Below are positions 50,104 to 59,008 of a stretch of DNA of 64,000 bases, one piece after another. Positions within the stretch are counted from its first letter, which is position 1; every line of letters begins with the position of its first letter. The notes beneath the pieces were generated by a model that saw only the letters and a program-made list of their open reading frames with translations, had not been told where the DNA came from and did not search any database. The DNA lies in NCBI RefSeq assembly GCF_001281315.1, contig NZ_CP012479.1, positions 2,232,001 to 2,296,000 of the forward strand. Direction: 5' to 3'. Origin of the DNA: Arthrobacter sp. ERGS1:01 (GTDB lineage Bacteria > Actinomycetota > Actinomycetes > Actinomycetales > Micrococcaceae). A program made the translations under genes and the position numbers.

Positions 50104-50130
50104 GCGCCCGCCCGCCGGGCAGGCGCCTAC
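50100..50130. terminator. bidirectional terminator between convergent genes
   Basis: A 9-bp stem GTAGGCGCC/GGCGCCTAC with an inner CCCG/CGGG pairing overlaps the epimerase stop and faces the VOC gene from the other side. Confidence 0.65.
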
Positions 50131-50168
50131 CTCGTTCCGGTCCCCAACGCCGCTAGTACTGGGCGGTT

Positions 50169-50594
50169 CTAGTCCTGGATGATGCTGAAGATATTGCCGG
50201 ACGGATCCGCGAACCAGGCGATCAGCGGGCCTCCGCCACGGAATATCCCCAGGGCGTCCGTCTCCATGGGGGTTCCGTCGTAATGCTTGAACTCCACCCC
50301 TTCATGGGTGAGGGCTCCCACCGCCGCCTCGATGTCGTGGACGGGAAAGTTGAGCACTGTGAACGACGCCGGCTGATGGGCCTCGCCCTTCGGGTAGACA
50401 ATTACCCGTCCGCCGCCGCCCAGGTGCAGGGTGAGCATGCCGTTGTCCTCGGTCACGTCAAGGCCAAGCGACTCGGCATAAAATGTGTGCGCCTCGTCCG
50501 TGTCCGAGACCGAAAACCCGCTAAACGCCTTGCTGTTTTCCAAGTTGAATGGCTTGCCGTTGTCCAACACGAGTACCTCCACGCTTGAGCTCAT
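50169..50594 (-). CDS. VOC-family glyoxalase/bleomycin-resistance-like protein
   Basis: A 141-residue vicinal-oxygen-chelate protein: KAFSGFSVSDTDEAHTFYAE, LGLDVTEDNGMLTLHLGGG, HDIEAAVGALTHEGVEFKH and PLIAWFADPSGNIFSIIQD. Members bind metals and act on thiols, dioxygen or drugs. The start could be internal to the first 18 residues. Confidence 0.88.
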   Translation of the reverse strand: MSSSVEVLVLDNGKPFNLENSKAFSGFSVSDTDEAHTFYAESLGLDVTEDNGMLTLHLGGGGRVIVYPKGEAHQPASFTVLNFPVHDIEAAVGALTHEGVEFKHYDGTPMETDALGIFRGGGPLIAWFADPSGNIFSIIQD

Positions 50595-50677
50595 AGTTGC
50601 CGGGCTTTGCCCACTTCAAGGCTAAACCCCCACCCGCGGACTGGGTAGGGGTTGGCGTGCGATCCGGTCTGGAACGC

Positions 50678-51133
50678 TTAAGGATTGTTGTTGCTGCTGC
50701 CCGAGTCCGGGGCCGGTGTCGACTGGCTTCCCGAATTGGGTCCGGTACCGAAGTTGTTGCGGTAGTGGCCGCCCCTGAACTGGCCGTTGGCAAAGCCGTG
50801 GTGGCCGGCACCTCCCTCGCCGATCCCGTAGCCGATGGCGCCTCCCCCGGCCCCTGCGAGCAGCACGGCGATAGCGCCGGCAACCACCACCTTGGGGATG
50901 GTCCACCACCCCTTCCTGGCCTTCGTCTTCGGCGCTCCGTGGGGCGTGTGCTGGGAATGCGGCACCGGCGGGGCCATGTACTGGGGAGCGGGGTATTGCG
51001 GGGCCGGCTGGGCGGGATAGGGCTGTGTTGGTGTTGCTTGTGGCTGCATAGGAAGGGAGCCGTCGGGAACGGGCGCTCCGCCACCGGCCGCTTCCGGGGC
51101 GCCGTCACCGTTGTTGATGCTGTTTTCGTTCAC
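50678..51133 (-). CDS. hypothetical membrane protein, Pro/Gln-rich N-terminus and Gly-rich tail
   Basis: A 151-residue protein: a disordered Pro/Gln/Tyr-rich cytoplasmic part (QPYPAQPAPQYPAPQYMAPP), one membrane span at about 78-98 (IPKVVVAGAIAVLLAGAGGG), and a Gly/Asn-rich outside tail. GTG start follows AGGAGACCTTC. Such single-pass proteins are common in Micrococcaceae; no function known. Confidence 0.75.
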   Translation of the reverse strand: MNENSINNGDGAPEAAGGGAPVPDGSLPMQPQATPTQPYPAQPAPQYPAPQYMAPPVPHSQHTPHGAPKTKARKGWWTIPKVVVAGAIAVLLAGAGGGAIGYGIGEGGAGHHGFANGQFRGGHYRNNFGTGPNSGSQSTPAPDSGSSNNNP

Positions 51134-51370
51134 CGAAGGTCTCCTCGTTTTACTGCTGCGGTTGTGCTTGCTTTTTCAGTAAACGTGGATTCCCTGTATC
51201 GGCACTGCACACACATCGAGTGTCTGCTGTGAGAACCGGCCATGGCCCGTGCATGCCACACGGCGGGATTTTTGGGACTTTCGGGACAATCTGAAATTGC
51301 CAGCTTCTTTTCAGACACTTTCTCATGGGCGGATATATAGTGCAGTTATCGGCTCAAGGAGGTTCCCGCA

Positions 51371-51721
51371 ATGATTACATTTGACCATGTCGCAAAGGGC
51401 ATGTTGGTGGTTGACTCGGATGGACACGAGATCGGCAAGGTGAGCCATGTGGAACCCGCCAACGAGAAGATCGCCGACTTTGAGCTGGCGGCCAGCGCGT
51501 CCACCCAGGACCCCATCAACCTCATGCTGACAGCCATTTTTGGTGTCACCCCCCGCGTTCCCAAGGAAATGTCGGCCCGGCTGTTCCGTTCGGGCTTCGT
51601 GAAGATTTCCGGCCATGGCCTGTGGTCGGGCAGTAGGTTTGCCAGCCTGGACACCGTGGACCACGTCGACGACCGGCACATCTATCTCAGCCGCACCGCC
51701 CACCAGCTCGACGCACTTTAG
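51371..51721 (+). CDS. PRC-barrel/DUF2171-like protein
   Basis: A 116-residue soluble protein with a strong ribosome binding site (AAGGAGGTTCCCGCA before ATG). The opening FDHVAKGMLVVDSDGHEIGK resembles PRC-barrel or DUF2171 domains, and DDRHIYLSRTAHQLDAL ends the chain. Possibly stress-related or RNA/photosystem-like barrel; role not known. Confidence 0.75.
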   Translation: MITFDHVAKGMLVVDSDGHEIGKVSHVEPANEKIADFELAASASTQDPINLMLTAIFGVTPRVPKEMSARLFRSGFVKISGHGLWSGSRFASLDTVDHVDDRHIYLSRTAHQLDAL

Positions 51722-51783
51722 GGCCTCGGTATTTTAGGGGCCAATGTTTTAGCGCACCGGTGTTTTAGGACGTCAGGTCACGG

Positions 51784-52707
51784 CTAGTGGGGCTCGGATA
51801 TTCCGGCGTCGAGCCCCAACCTCCGCCGCCGCTGCCGGGCGGATGTTTCGCTGGGACCCATTTTCCCCAATCCCAGATGCACGACGCCGAGCACGGCCCT
51901 GGCGCTGGTCCGAACCGGAAGCGGTATGGGCCCCAGCTGCGGGCTCTCAAGCATGAGCAGGGCCCGATATTCGGGGGCCAGGGTGGCGACGGCGGCGGCA
52001 AAAAGGACCCTGTAGCCCGCCTGCTGCGAGCGCGGCAGCGGCGGGTTCCGCAGGAAGGCGACGGTGTCGGCCACGCGCTGGTCGTAGCGGAGGGCCGGGG
52101 CGAAAACGGCCAGTTGATCGCGCAATGCCTGTGCGGTCAGGGGCGGGTCCACAACCCCCATCAGGTGCCCGGCCACGGCCCAGTCGGCCACATAAGCGTC
52201 CGCCCCTCCGGGAATCGGGCTACCGAGGGCGAGGTGGGAGGCGAGGAATGCCTCGGTGAAGGCCAGATGCACCCAGCGCAGCAGGTCCGGATCGTTGGCG
52301 GTATAGGGAATGCCGGTGCCGTCGTTGGCTGTATAGCTTCCCTTGACGAAGGTGTGGATGGCCAGGACCTTGTTCGAGGCCTTCTGCGCCGCCGCGGTGT
52401 CCCCGAAGGTAACGGTGAAGATCCAACGGATGGTTCCCGCCAGCCGCGCCAGCGGGTCTCCCTTGTAGTCGGAGTGGTCGTGGACGCCGGCCATGGCGCC
52501 CGGGTGTAGTGCCTGGATGAGCAGGGCCTGGATGCCGGCCACCACCGGCGTCATTGACCCGTGAACCGCCCAGGCGGCCGATCCGGGACCAAAGTAGCCG
52601 CCGTCGTCGCCCTTGGCAAGGTCCAGTTCCCACTGGGGGACGGTGGGGGAATTGGCGCTGAACGTGCCACGCAGCTCACGCCGCCACCGCTGGAGGATGT
52701 TCTCCAC
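51784..52707 (-). CDS. MpaB/latex-clearing-like oxygenase family (DUF2236)
   Basis: A 307-residue protein of the ER-bound-oxygenase/DUF2236 family. Landmarks are WAVHGSMTPVVAGIQALLIQ, ALHPGAMAGVHDHSDYKGDP, LARLAGTIRWIFTVTFGD, LLRWVHLAFTEAFLASHLAL and an extended C-terminal helix set. Conserved histidines in HPGAMAGVHDHSDYKGD and WVH fit the heme ligand region of this group. Located 9 bp downstream of the GDSL gene, same strand, so co-transcribed. Confidence 0.85.
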   Translation of the reverse strand: MENILQRWRRELRGTFSANSPTVPQWELDLAKGDDGGYFGPGSAAWAVHGSMTPVVAGIQALLIQALHPGAMAGVHDHSDYKGDPLARLAGTIRWIFTVTFGDTAAAQKASNKVLAIHTFVKGSYTANDGTGIPYTANDPDLLRWVHLAFTEAFLASHLALGSPIPGGADAYVADWAVAGHLMGVVDPPLTAQALRDQLAVFAPALRYDQRVADTVAFLRNPPLPRSQQAGYRVLFAAAVATLAPEYRALLMLESPQLGPIPLPVRTSARAVLGVVHLGLGKMGPSETSARQRRRRLGLDAGISEPH

Positions 52708-52716
52708 CTATCCGCC

Positions 52717-53586
52717 CTACTGCTGTCCGGGGCGGCTGCGCACCGGCGGCACGGCAGTGCCAAACACGGGGGCCGGAAGCGGGCGCTTGGCCTGGAATCC
52801 GTCGCTGTGGGACCGGTTCCTGATGCCCTGGAGCACCCACGGCACAAAGTACTCCCTGGCCCAGAGGAGATCTCCGGCACGGGCTTGCCGCCAGCCCTGG
52901 GCCGGCAGCGGCTTTGGCGTCAAGGGCTGGAGTCCGTGCGGGACGTTGAGGGTGTCCAGCACCATGGCTGCTACCGCATGGTGTCCCAGAGCTGAGGGGT
53001 GCAGCCTGTCCGCGCTCCACATGCGGCTGTCGTGGAGTTCGGTCAGCGCCCACAGATCGGCGACCACGGCGTCGTGCCGTTCAGCGATGCTGCGGACGTT
53101 TTCGTTGAAGATGGCGATCTTGGTCCGGAACTGCCCCATCACGGTGGAGCGGCCGGAGTCAGGGCCCACGAAGATCACCACTGTCGCGTCGAGGGACCGC
53201 AGTTCGATGACGGCCTGTTCCATGACGGCGGCCAGCTTGTCGGGGTCGGCGCCGGGGTGCAGGAGGTCGTTGCCGCCTGCCTGGATCGAGACCAGGTCCG
53301 GGTGCAGGGAGATGGCCTGGGGCAGCTGGGTGTCCACGACCTGGCGCAGCAGCATGCCGCGGACCGCCAGGTTGGCATACGCGAAGTCGCCCTGGCCGGT
53401 GCTCAGTTCCTCCGCCACCCGGTCGGCCCAGCCACGGAATTCGTGGGGTCCGTCCGGCTGCGGATCGCCGAGCCCCTCGGTGAACGAGTCGCCCAGGGCC
53501 ACAAACCGGTGCCAGGGGTGCCGGCCGGTCCGGTACGGGGCCTGGGCGGGTTCCCCGCCGACCCCCGTGCTTTCTTGATATCCCAT
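52717..53586 (-). CDS. SGNH/GDSL hydrolase
   Basis: About 289 residues. Block I FVALGDSFTEGLGDP carries the catalytic serine, block III QAGGNDLLHPG the asparagine, and block V DRLHPSALGHHAVAAM the Asp and His. No signal peptide, so probably an intracellular esterase or lipase-like enzyme. ATG at 53586 is preferred over GTG five codons upstream because AGGATGG precedes it. Confidence 0.9.
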   Translation of the reverse strand: MGYQESTGVGGEPAQAPYRTGRHPWHRFVALGDSFTEGLGDPQPDGPHEFRGWADRVAEELSTGQGDFAYANLAVRGMLLRQVVDTQLPQAISLHPDLVSIQAGGNDLLHPGADPDKLAAVMEQAVIELRSLDATVVIFVGPDSGRSTVMGQFRTKIAIFNENVRSIAERHDAVVADLWALTELHDSRMWSADRLHPSALGHHAVAAMVLDTLNVPHGLQPLTPKPLPAQGWRQARAGDLLWAREYFVPWVLQGIRNRSHSDGFQAKRPLPAPVFGTAVPPVRSRPGQQ

Positions 53587-53685
53587 GGCCCCATCCTGCA
53601 CCCAAATGGCCGTTTTAAGTCAACCGGGCGGGGTAATTTGCCCAGGGCCGCAGACGTGGCCGCCCACACAGTTTAAGCTGGGCAC

Positions 53686-54150
53686 ATGTCATCATTTAGC
53701 GTCGCACGCAGCGCCCTTATCCCGGCCTCCGCCGAAGAGATCTTTCCCCTGGTGAACAGCTTCCGGGAATGGACAAAATGGTCGCCCTGGGAAAACATCG
53801 ACCCCTCCATGCAACGCACGTACAACGGCCCCGTCACCGGCGTGGGCGCACAGTATGCGTGGAAGGGCAACGGCAAGGCCGGCGCCGGCACCATGGAAAT
53901 CGTGGAAGCCGACGAGCCGGCCAAGATCGGCATCCGGCTCGAATTTACCAAGCCCATGAAGGCCGTCAATCCCACGACGTTCACCTTTGCCCCTGAAGGC
54001 GCCGGCACCCGGGTCACCTGGAGCATGACCGGTGAGAGCAAGGGCATCAACCGGGTCTTCATGCTGTTCATGAACATGGACAAGTTGGTGGGCGGCGATT
54101 TTGAAAAGGGGCTCGCCGCCCTGGGCAAGGCTGTGGGCGAACAGGCCTAG
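53686..54150 (+). CDS. SRPBCC (START/Bet v 1-like) protein
   Basis: A 154-residue helix-grip protein: SVARSALIPASAEEIFPLVN, SFREWTKWSPWENIDPSMQR, then TYNGPVTGVGAQYAWKGNGK and a final KLVGGDFEKGLAALGKAV helix. It binds a hydrophobic ligand in this family. Convergent with the next gene, overlapping it by four bases at the ends. Confidence 0.88.
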   Translation: MSSFSVARSALIPASAEEIFPLVNSFREWTKWSPWENIDPSMQRTYNGPVTGVGAQYAWKGNGKAGAGTMEIVEADEPAKIGIRLEFTKPMKAVNPTTFTFAPEGAGTRVTWSMTGESKGINRVFMLFMNMDKLVGGDFEKGLAALGKAVGEQA

Positions 54151-54632
54151 GAGGCCCGTAAGCCCAGCAGTTCGTCCATGCGCTCGTAGCCTTCCCGCAC
54201 GCCCCTTTCCATGCCGGACGCCACCATGCCGTCCCGATCCTCCTGGGACTGGAACACGCTGTGGGAGCGGATGCGGGTGCGCCCGCCAAGGTCTTCCAAC
54301 TCCACCCGTTCCAGGCTGGTGTGGCCCGGGAAGCCGTCAAATTCGAAGGTCCGCACGATGCCCTGGTTGGGAACGACGTCGTGGAAGACGCCGCGGAAGC
54401 CGTAAACGTTCCCTTCCGGATCCGTGTGGGTGAAGGCCCAGGTGCCGCCAATCTTGGGATCCCAGGAGTCGATCTTCATGGTCAGCTCCCGGGGACCCAC
54501 CCACTGGGCCACGAGCGCCGGATCGGTGTGGGCGCGGAAGACGTCGGCCACGGGGGCGTCCACCTCCCGCACCATGTCCACAAAGGGCACACCGGGTTCG
54601 GCGGTGATAACAAGGGCATTGAACGTGCTCAT
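54147..54632 (-). CDS. AHSA1-type SRPBCC protein
   Basis: A 161-residue protein of the activator-of-Hsp90-like SRPBCC group: VDMVREVDAPVADVFRAHTD, PALVAQWVGPRELTMKIDSW, GTWAFTHTDPEGNVYGFRGV, TFEFDGFPGHTSLERVELED. Downstream partner of the ArsR regulator (4-base overlap), the usual pairing in actinobacteria. Confidence 0.92.
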   Translation of the reverse strand: MSTFNALVITAEPGVPFVDMVREVDAPVADVFRAHTDPALVAQWVGPRELTMKIDSWDPKIGGTWAFTHTDPEGNVYGFRGVFHDVVPNQGIVRTFEFDGFPGHTSLERVELEDLGGRTRIRSHSVFQSQEDRDGMVASGMERGVREGYERMDELLGLRAS

Positions 54633-55021
54633 GACTGTTCCTCGTTTCGTGTTTGAGTATTCCGTGTTTGCGTAGTGGCGGTGGACATGCCGGCCAGCAG
54701 GGCGTCCAATTGCCGGAACCGGGCTTCGGCCGCGAGCCGGTACCCGTCGATCCAGGAGGTGAGTTCCTCCAGGGCCGCCGGCGCCAGGTGGCAGGGGCGG
54801 CGCTGGCCGTCGCGGGTTCGGGTGATGAGCCCGGCGTGTTCAAGCACCTGGATGTGTTTGGAGATCGCCTGTTTGGTCAGCTCAAACGGTTCGGCCAGTT
54901 CATTGACAGTGGCCGAGCTGCGGGAGAGCCGGGCAATCAGGCTCCGGCGAACAGGATCGGCCAGGGCCATGAAGGCCATGTTCAGCCGCTCGTCCACCGC
55001 ACCCTGGTCCTGCATGATCAC
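54629..55021 (-). CDS. ArsR-family regulator
   Basis: A 130-residue winged-helix protein: MAFMALADPVRRSLIARLSR, NELAEPFELTKQAISKHIQV as recognition helix, LEHAGLITRTRDGQRRPCHL as wing. It lacks the metal-binding cysteines typical of ArsR (only one Cys), so it is likely a ligand-independent or redox form controlling the adjoining SRPBCC gene. The upstream AT-rich region has repeated sites. Confidence 0.92.
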   Translation of the reverse strand: MIMQDQGAVDERLNMAFMALADPVRRSLIARLSRSSATVNELAEPFELTKQAISKHIQVLEHAGLITRTRDGQRRPCHLAPAALEELTSWIDGYRLAAEARFRQLDALLAGMSTATTQTRNTQTRNEEQS

Positions 55022-55029
55022 TCCGCCTC

Positions 55030-55095
55030 AATCAACTGATTCATTAGTCAATCAGCCCATTAATCAACCAACTCGTTTATCAACCAACTGGTTGA
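55030..55095. promoter_or_regulatory. repeated operator region of ArsR operon
   Basis: AT-rich stretch with AATCA-AC-TGATT (55030-55041), a TCAACCA-AC-TGGTTGA dyad (55080-55095) and repeated ATCAACCAACT words in between. Both dyads share an AC spacer, suggesting several binding sites for the ArsR protein just upstream. Confidence 0.6.
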
Positions 55096-55172
55096 CTCTT
55101 TAAAAGTAACCCCGCAGCGTCGGGCCGTCAAGAGTTTTGGATAAGCTTTCGCGGCACGTACCTGCCAGAAGG

Positions 55173-55604
55173 CTAAGCGGCTTTGATCACCGTGAAGCGG
55201 ACCAGGATCGCCTCGGTGGAATCGGAGACGGCGAAGTGGGGGTCGGGCATCTCGGCCCGGAATTCGGCACTGTGCCAGAAGTCCTCATGGCCCGATCGCC
55301 ACTCGGCCACGGATTCGTAGCCTTCGCCCTCGTCCACGGCGTGCGCCAGGTCGACGGCGGCCAGCGGCACCACCCGGACGTCGACAACCTCGGTGATGCA
55401 CACGGCCCGCCCCAGGGAATCAATGACGGCGCCGCGTTGGCCAACCTCGGGAAGGGCCGCCCCCTCCAGCTGGTATTCGATGACCAGGGACGTGGTGCTG
55501 ATTTTCTTCCCCGCCAGGATGGCACCGACCAGGGCGTCCCGGAGTGGTCCGGGAAACGCGTACTCCTCGATGGGCAGGCCGGCTACGTCCTCGTCCGAAA
55601 GCAT
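55173..55604 (-). CDS. ASCH-domain protein
   Basis: A 143-residue protein with an ASCH (RNA-binding-like PUA-related) fold: FPGPLRDALVGAILAGKKIS, TTSLVIEYQLEGAALPEVGQ, RGAVIDSLGRAVCITEVVDV, and a later EGYESVAEWRSGHEDFWHS. Some ASCH enzymes deaminate or hydrolyse amides; the function here is unknown. Confidence 0.88.
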   Translation of the reverse strand: MLSDEDVAGLPIEEYAFPGPLRDALVGAILAGKKISTTSLVIEYQLEGAALPEVGQRGAVIDSLGRAVCITEVVDVRVVPLAAVDLAHAVDEGEGYESVAEWRSGHEDFWHSAEFRAEMPDPHFAVSDSTEAILVRFTVIKAA

Positions 55605-55664
55605 AGGGCCCAGTCTAGGCCCGGCGCCGGTCCCGTCACTGGGCCCTCAAGTACCGGGGCCCCG

Positions 55665-56486
55665 CTAGCCGAGGCCGCGAACCACCACGGCGTCAAAGGC
55701 CCGGTCCGGAAGGATCCGCCGCAGGACCAGGATCGGCCGCGCCCCGAACCCGGCAACATACCGCGCTTTGGGCCGGCGCGCAGTGGCCGCGGCAAGGATT
55801 GGCGCGGCAATGACCGAGGGATCGGATGCGCGGGTATGGGCCATGCCCGAGGTGAGCGTGGCCGCGAACTTCCGCGCCGCCGTCGCATAGACCCCTTGGC
55901 CGGAAGTTTCCAGCAGGTGGTCGGCGGCAATGCCTCCCCATTCGGTCTTGATGGCGCCGGGTTCGATCACGACGACGTCGATCCCGAACGGCTTCAGTTC
56001 GACCCGGAGGGCGTCGCTCATGCCCTCGAGGGCGAACTTGGTGCCGTGGTACCAGGCCCCGAATGGGGTGGCGATCTTCCCGCCCATGGACGTGACGTTG
56101 ATGATGCGGCCCGCACCTTGGCGCCGCATCAGCGGAATGACCAGCTGGGTGAGCCGCATGACGCCGAACACGTTGACGTCGAACTGCCGCCGGCCCTCCT
56201 CCAAGGGGACTTCTTCGACCGAACCGTACGACCCATAACCGGCATTGTTGACCAGCACGTCGAGCCGGCCGGCGTCCTGCTCGATCAGCGCCACGGCCGC
56301 GCTGACCGACGCGTCATCCGTCACATCGAGGGACAGCACCTTGATGCCCTGGACTCGCAGGACTTCCATGCGCTCGGTGCGCCGCGCCCCCGCATAGACG
56401 GTGAAACCCTGCTTCTTCAACTCGATTGCCGCGGCCTGGCCAATTCCTGACGATGCGCCCGTGACGAACGCTACTTTCTCGGACAT
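55665..56486 (-). CDS. short-chain dehydrogenase/reductase
   Basis: A 273-residue classical SDR. The NAD(P) motif TGASSGIGQAAAIEL, NNAGYGSYGSVEEVPLEEG, the catalytic Ser in INVTSMGGK, and YHGTKFALEGMSDALRVEL (YxxxK) are present. GARRTERM after strand 2 suggests NADPH preference. Substrate unknown. Confidence 0.93.
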   Translation of the reverse strand: MSEKVAFVTGASSGIGQAAAIELKKQGFTVYAGARRTERMEVLRVQGIKVLSLDVTDDASVSAAVALIEQDAGRLDVLVNNAGYGSYGSVEEVPLEEGRRQFDVNVFGVMRLTQLVIPLMRRQGAGRIINVTSMGGKIATPFGAWYHGTKFALEGMSDALRVELKPFGIDVVVIEPGAIKTEWGGIAADHLLETSGQGVYATAARKFAATLTSGMAHTRASDPSVIAAPILAAATARRPKARYVAGFGARPILVLRRILPDRAFDAVVVRGLG

Positions 56487-56559
56487 GCGTGTACTCCTGG
56501 AGTGTTGGTGGGATCGGTCGCGTCCGTGAACCTAACCGACGTTCCTGCGAATTGCCCGG

Positions 56560-57927
56560 CTAGTGGTGGAACGCCACGCGTGCCTGCGCGGCACCGGAGA
56601 GCCTGTCCACCGACTTGGCAAGATCAGCCAGGAACATGGCGGCCAGGTCGAAGGTGAAGCCGTTGCGCACCACCACCCGCAGCACGTCGACGTCGGCCAT
56701 GCCCTCGGGCATCGGATAGGCCGGCACGATCCAGCCGTAGCTGCGCAGTTCGTGCGAGAGGTCGTAGACCGTGTAGCCGTCCGGCTTCGTCAGGCTGAAC
56801 GCCAGCACCGGAAGCTCCTCCCCGTGGCTGAGGAGCGTGAACGGGCCAAGCCGCCCCACGCCGTCGGCGATGGTACGGGCAATGTCGCGTGAGTGCTGCT
56901 GGATGCTCCGGAACCCTTCAAAGCCATACCGGACAAGCGTGTAGTACTGGGCGATGACCTGGGCGGCCGGGCGGGAGAAGTTCAGCGCGAAGGTGGGCAT
57001 GGAGCCGCCCAGGTAGTCGACGCTGAAGATCAGGTCCTTGGGCAGATCGGCCTCGCTGCGCCACAGCACCCAGCCCACCCCGGGGTAGACCAGTCCGTAT
57101 TTGTGGCCGGAGGCGTTGATGGACCTCACCCGGTCCAGGCGGAAGTCCCATTTCAGCTCCCGGTCAAGGAACGGGGCAATGAAACCCCCGGACGCCGCAT
57201 CAACGTGGACGGGCACGTCCAGCCCGGTGTCCGCCTGCAGGGCATCCAACGCCGCGGCGATTTCCGCAACCGGCTCGTAGGATCCGTCGAAGGTGGAGCC
57301 GAGCACGGCCACCACGCCAATGGTGTTTTCATCGCAGGCGGCGGCCGCCTGGGCGGCGGTCAGGTGCGTGGCACCGTCGAGCGGCACCAGCCTGGCCTCG
57401 ACATCCCAGTAGCGGGCAAACTTCTCCCAGCACACCTGCACGTTGGCGCCCATCACCAGATTGGGCTTGCCGGCGTCCAGGCCGGCAGCCTCCCGCCGGG
57501 CCCGCCAGCGCCACTTCAACGCCATCCCGGCCAGCATGGCGGCCTCCGAGGAGCCCGTGGTGGAACAACCCACGGCGTCCGCCCCTCCCGTGGGGGTGGG
57601 TGCATTCCAAAGATCGGCCAGGATATTCACGCAGCGCCGTTCAATCTCGGCCGACTGCGGATACTCGTCCTTGTCGATGATGTTCTTCTCCAGCGACGCC
57701 CTGATCAGCGTCGTCGCCTGCGGCTCCATCCAGGTCGTGACAAAGGTGGCAAGGTTCTGCCGCGCATTCCCGTCGAGCATGAGCTCATCCTGGATGAACC
57801 TCATGGCCGCGTCGGCGTCCTGGCTTCCCCGCGGCAGCCGGTGCTTGGGGATCGTCCCCACTCCGCCGTCAAACGCGGAGTCCACAATGTCGGCGTCGGA
57901 CCGGGGATGGTGTTTGTGCAGGCTCAT
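56560..57927 (-). CDS. gadB: glutamate decarboxylase
   Basis: PLP enzyme of 455 residues that converts glutamate to GABA with proton use. Key regions are FVTTWMEPQATTLIRASLEK, DAVGCSTTGSSEAAMLAGMA, VHVDAASGGFIAPFLDRELK and the PLP lysine in SINASGHKYGLVYPGVGW. Length and order fit GadB. No GABA antiporter is adjacent in the window, so acid resistance by antiport cannot be inferred here. Confidence 0.93.
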   Translation of the reverse strand: MSLHKHHPRSDADIVDSAFDGGVGTIPKHRLPRGSQDADAAMRFIQDELMLDGNARQNLATFVTTWMEPQATTLIRASLEKNIIDKDEYPQSAEIERRCVNILADLWNAPTPTGGADAVGCSTTGSSEAAMLAGMALKWRWRARREAAGLDAGKPNLVMGANVQVCWEKFARYWDVEARLVPLDGATHLTAAQAAAACDENTIGVVAVLGSTFDGSYEPVAEIAAALDALQADTGLDVPVHVDAASGGFIAPFLDRELKWDFRLDRVRSINASGHKYGLVYPGVGWVLWRSEADLPKDLIFSVDYLGGSMPTFALNFSRPAAQVIAQYYTLVRYGFEGFRSIQQHSRDIARTIADGVGRLGPFTLLSHGEELPVLAFSLTKPDGYTVYDLSHELRSYGWIVPAYPMPEGMADVDVLRVVVRNGFTFDLAAMFLADLAKSVDRLSGAAQARVAFHH

Positions 57928-58006
57928 GGATGACTCCCTTGCATAGGCGATCTACTCCGTAGTAACGAGGCTAGCCAATTCGGCACGCTTTCAGAAGGAC
58001 CCGGCC

Positions 58007-58855
58007 TCAGGGGAACGACACCGGGGCACCGAGCCGGCCCACCACCACCGTGCCGTCCAGCTCCTCGCTGTGGCGGATTCCGGCGGAAAAACCGTGCCCC
58101 TCCATGATGGCCGCGCTGGCGTGGGATTGCCGGACGCTTGTCTCGACGAGCAGGAATCCGCCGGGCCGCAGCCAGCCGGCGGCCGCCGCGGCGATGCGCC
58201 GCTGGATGTCCAGCCCGTCGACGCCGCCGTTGAGCGCCGCGTCGGGCTCAAAGAGCCGGGCCTCGGGCGGCATGTAGGCAATCGCGTCGGTGGGCACGTA
58301 CGGGGCGTTGGCGGCGATCACGTCGAAGTGCCCCCGTAACGCCGGCGGGATGGCGTCGAACAGATCGCCGCAATACGCTTTCCCGCCGTATGCCGCCAGG
58401 TTTTCGGCGGCACAGGCCACCGCCGCGGGATCGATGTCCGCCGCATGCACCACCAGGCCGTCGATGTCCCGCGCCAGGGCTGCTCCCACGGCCCCGCTGC
58501 CGCAACACAGGTCAAGCACGACGGCGGCACCCGGCGCCGCCTGCGGCAATCCTGACCGGGGTGTCCCCACCACCTCGCGAAGTATTTGGGCGGCCTCACC
58601 AACCAGGAACTCGGTGCGCAGCCGCGGCACGAACACCCCCGGCGCCACGGCCATGCGCATGCCGTGGAACTGGGCCCACCCCACAAGGTGTTCCAGGGGC
58701 AGGCCGGCCACCCGGCGGGCAAGCATGCCGTCCAGCTCGGCGGGCGACCGCGCCGCCTCGAGAAGAATGGCGGCCTCATCCTCGGCGTACACGCAGCCTG
58801 CCGTGCGCAAGGCGCGCACGATTCGTTCAAGGGGAAGATCCACAGAAGGCTCCAT
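58007..58855 (-). CDS. PrmC/HemK-related protein methyltransferase
   Basis: A 282-residue SAM-dependent methyltransferase. The N-terminal helical part is short; SAM motif VLDLCCGSGAVGAALARDID, then VVHAADIDPAAVACAAENLA and VIAANAPYVPTDAIAYMPPE. The usual NPPY of glutamine methyltransferases is NAPY here, marking a PrmC-related paralog group rather than PrmC itself. Substrate could still be a protein glutamine. Confidence 0.85.
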   Translation of the reverse strand: MEPSVDLPLERIVRALRTAGCVYAEDEAAILLEAARSPAELDGMLARRVAGLPLEHLVGWAQFHGMRMAVAPGVFVPRLRTEFLVGEAAQILREVVGTPRSGLPQAAPGAAVVLDLCCGSGAVGAALARDIDGLVVHAADIDPAAVACAAENLAAYGGKAYCGDLFDAIPPALRGHFDVIAANAPYVPTDAIAYMPPEARLFEPDAALNGGVDGLDIQRRIAAAAAGWLRPGGFLLVETSVRQSHASAAIMEGHGFSAGIRHSEELDGTVVVGRLGAPVSFP

Positions 58856-59008
58856 AGATTCCCCATGCTATGCCCGCGGATTGCCGCCGCTTGCGGCATT
58901 TACCGCGAAAACTGCATTTGGCGCCCAAAACTGCTGTCCGGCCGGCCCGGGCGGCGACAAAAGCAGTTCTCGGCAACCGTTGCAGCTTTCGCGAGACCAG
59001 TACAGCCC

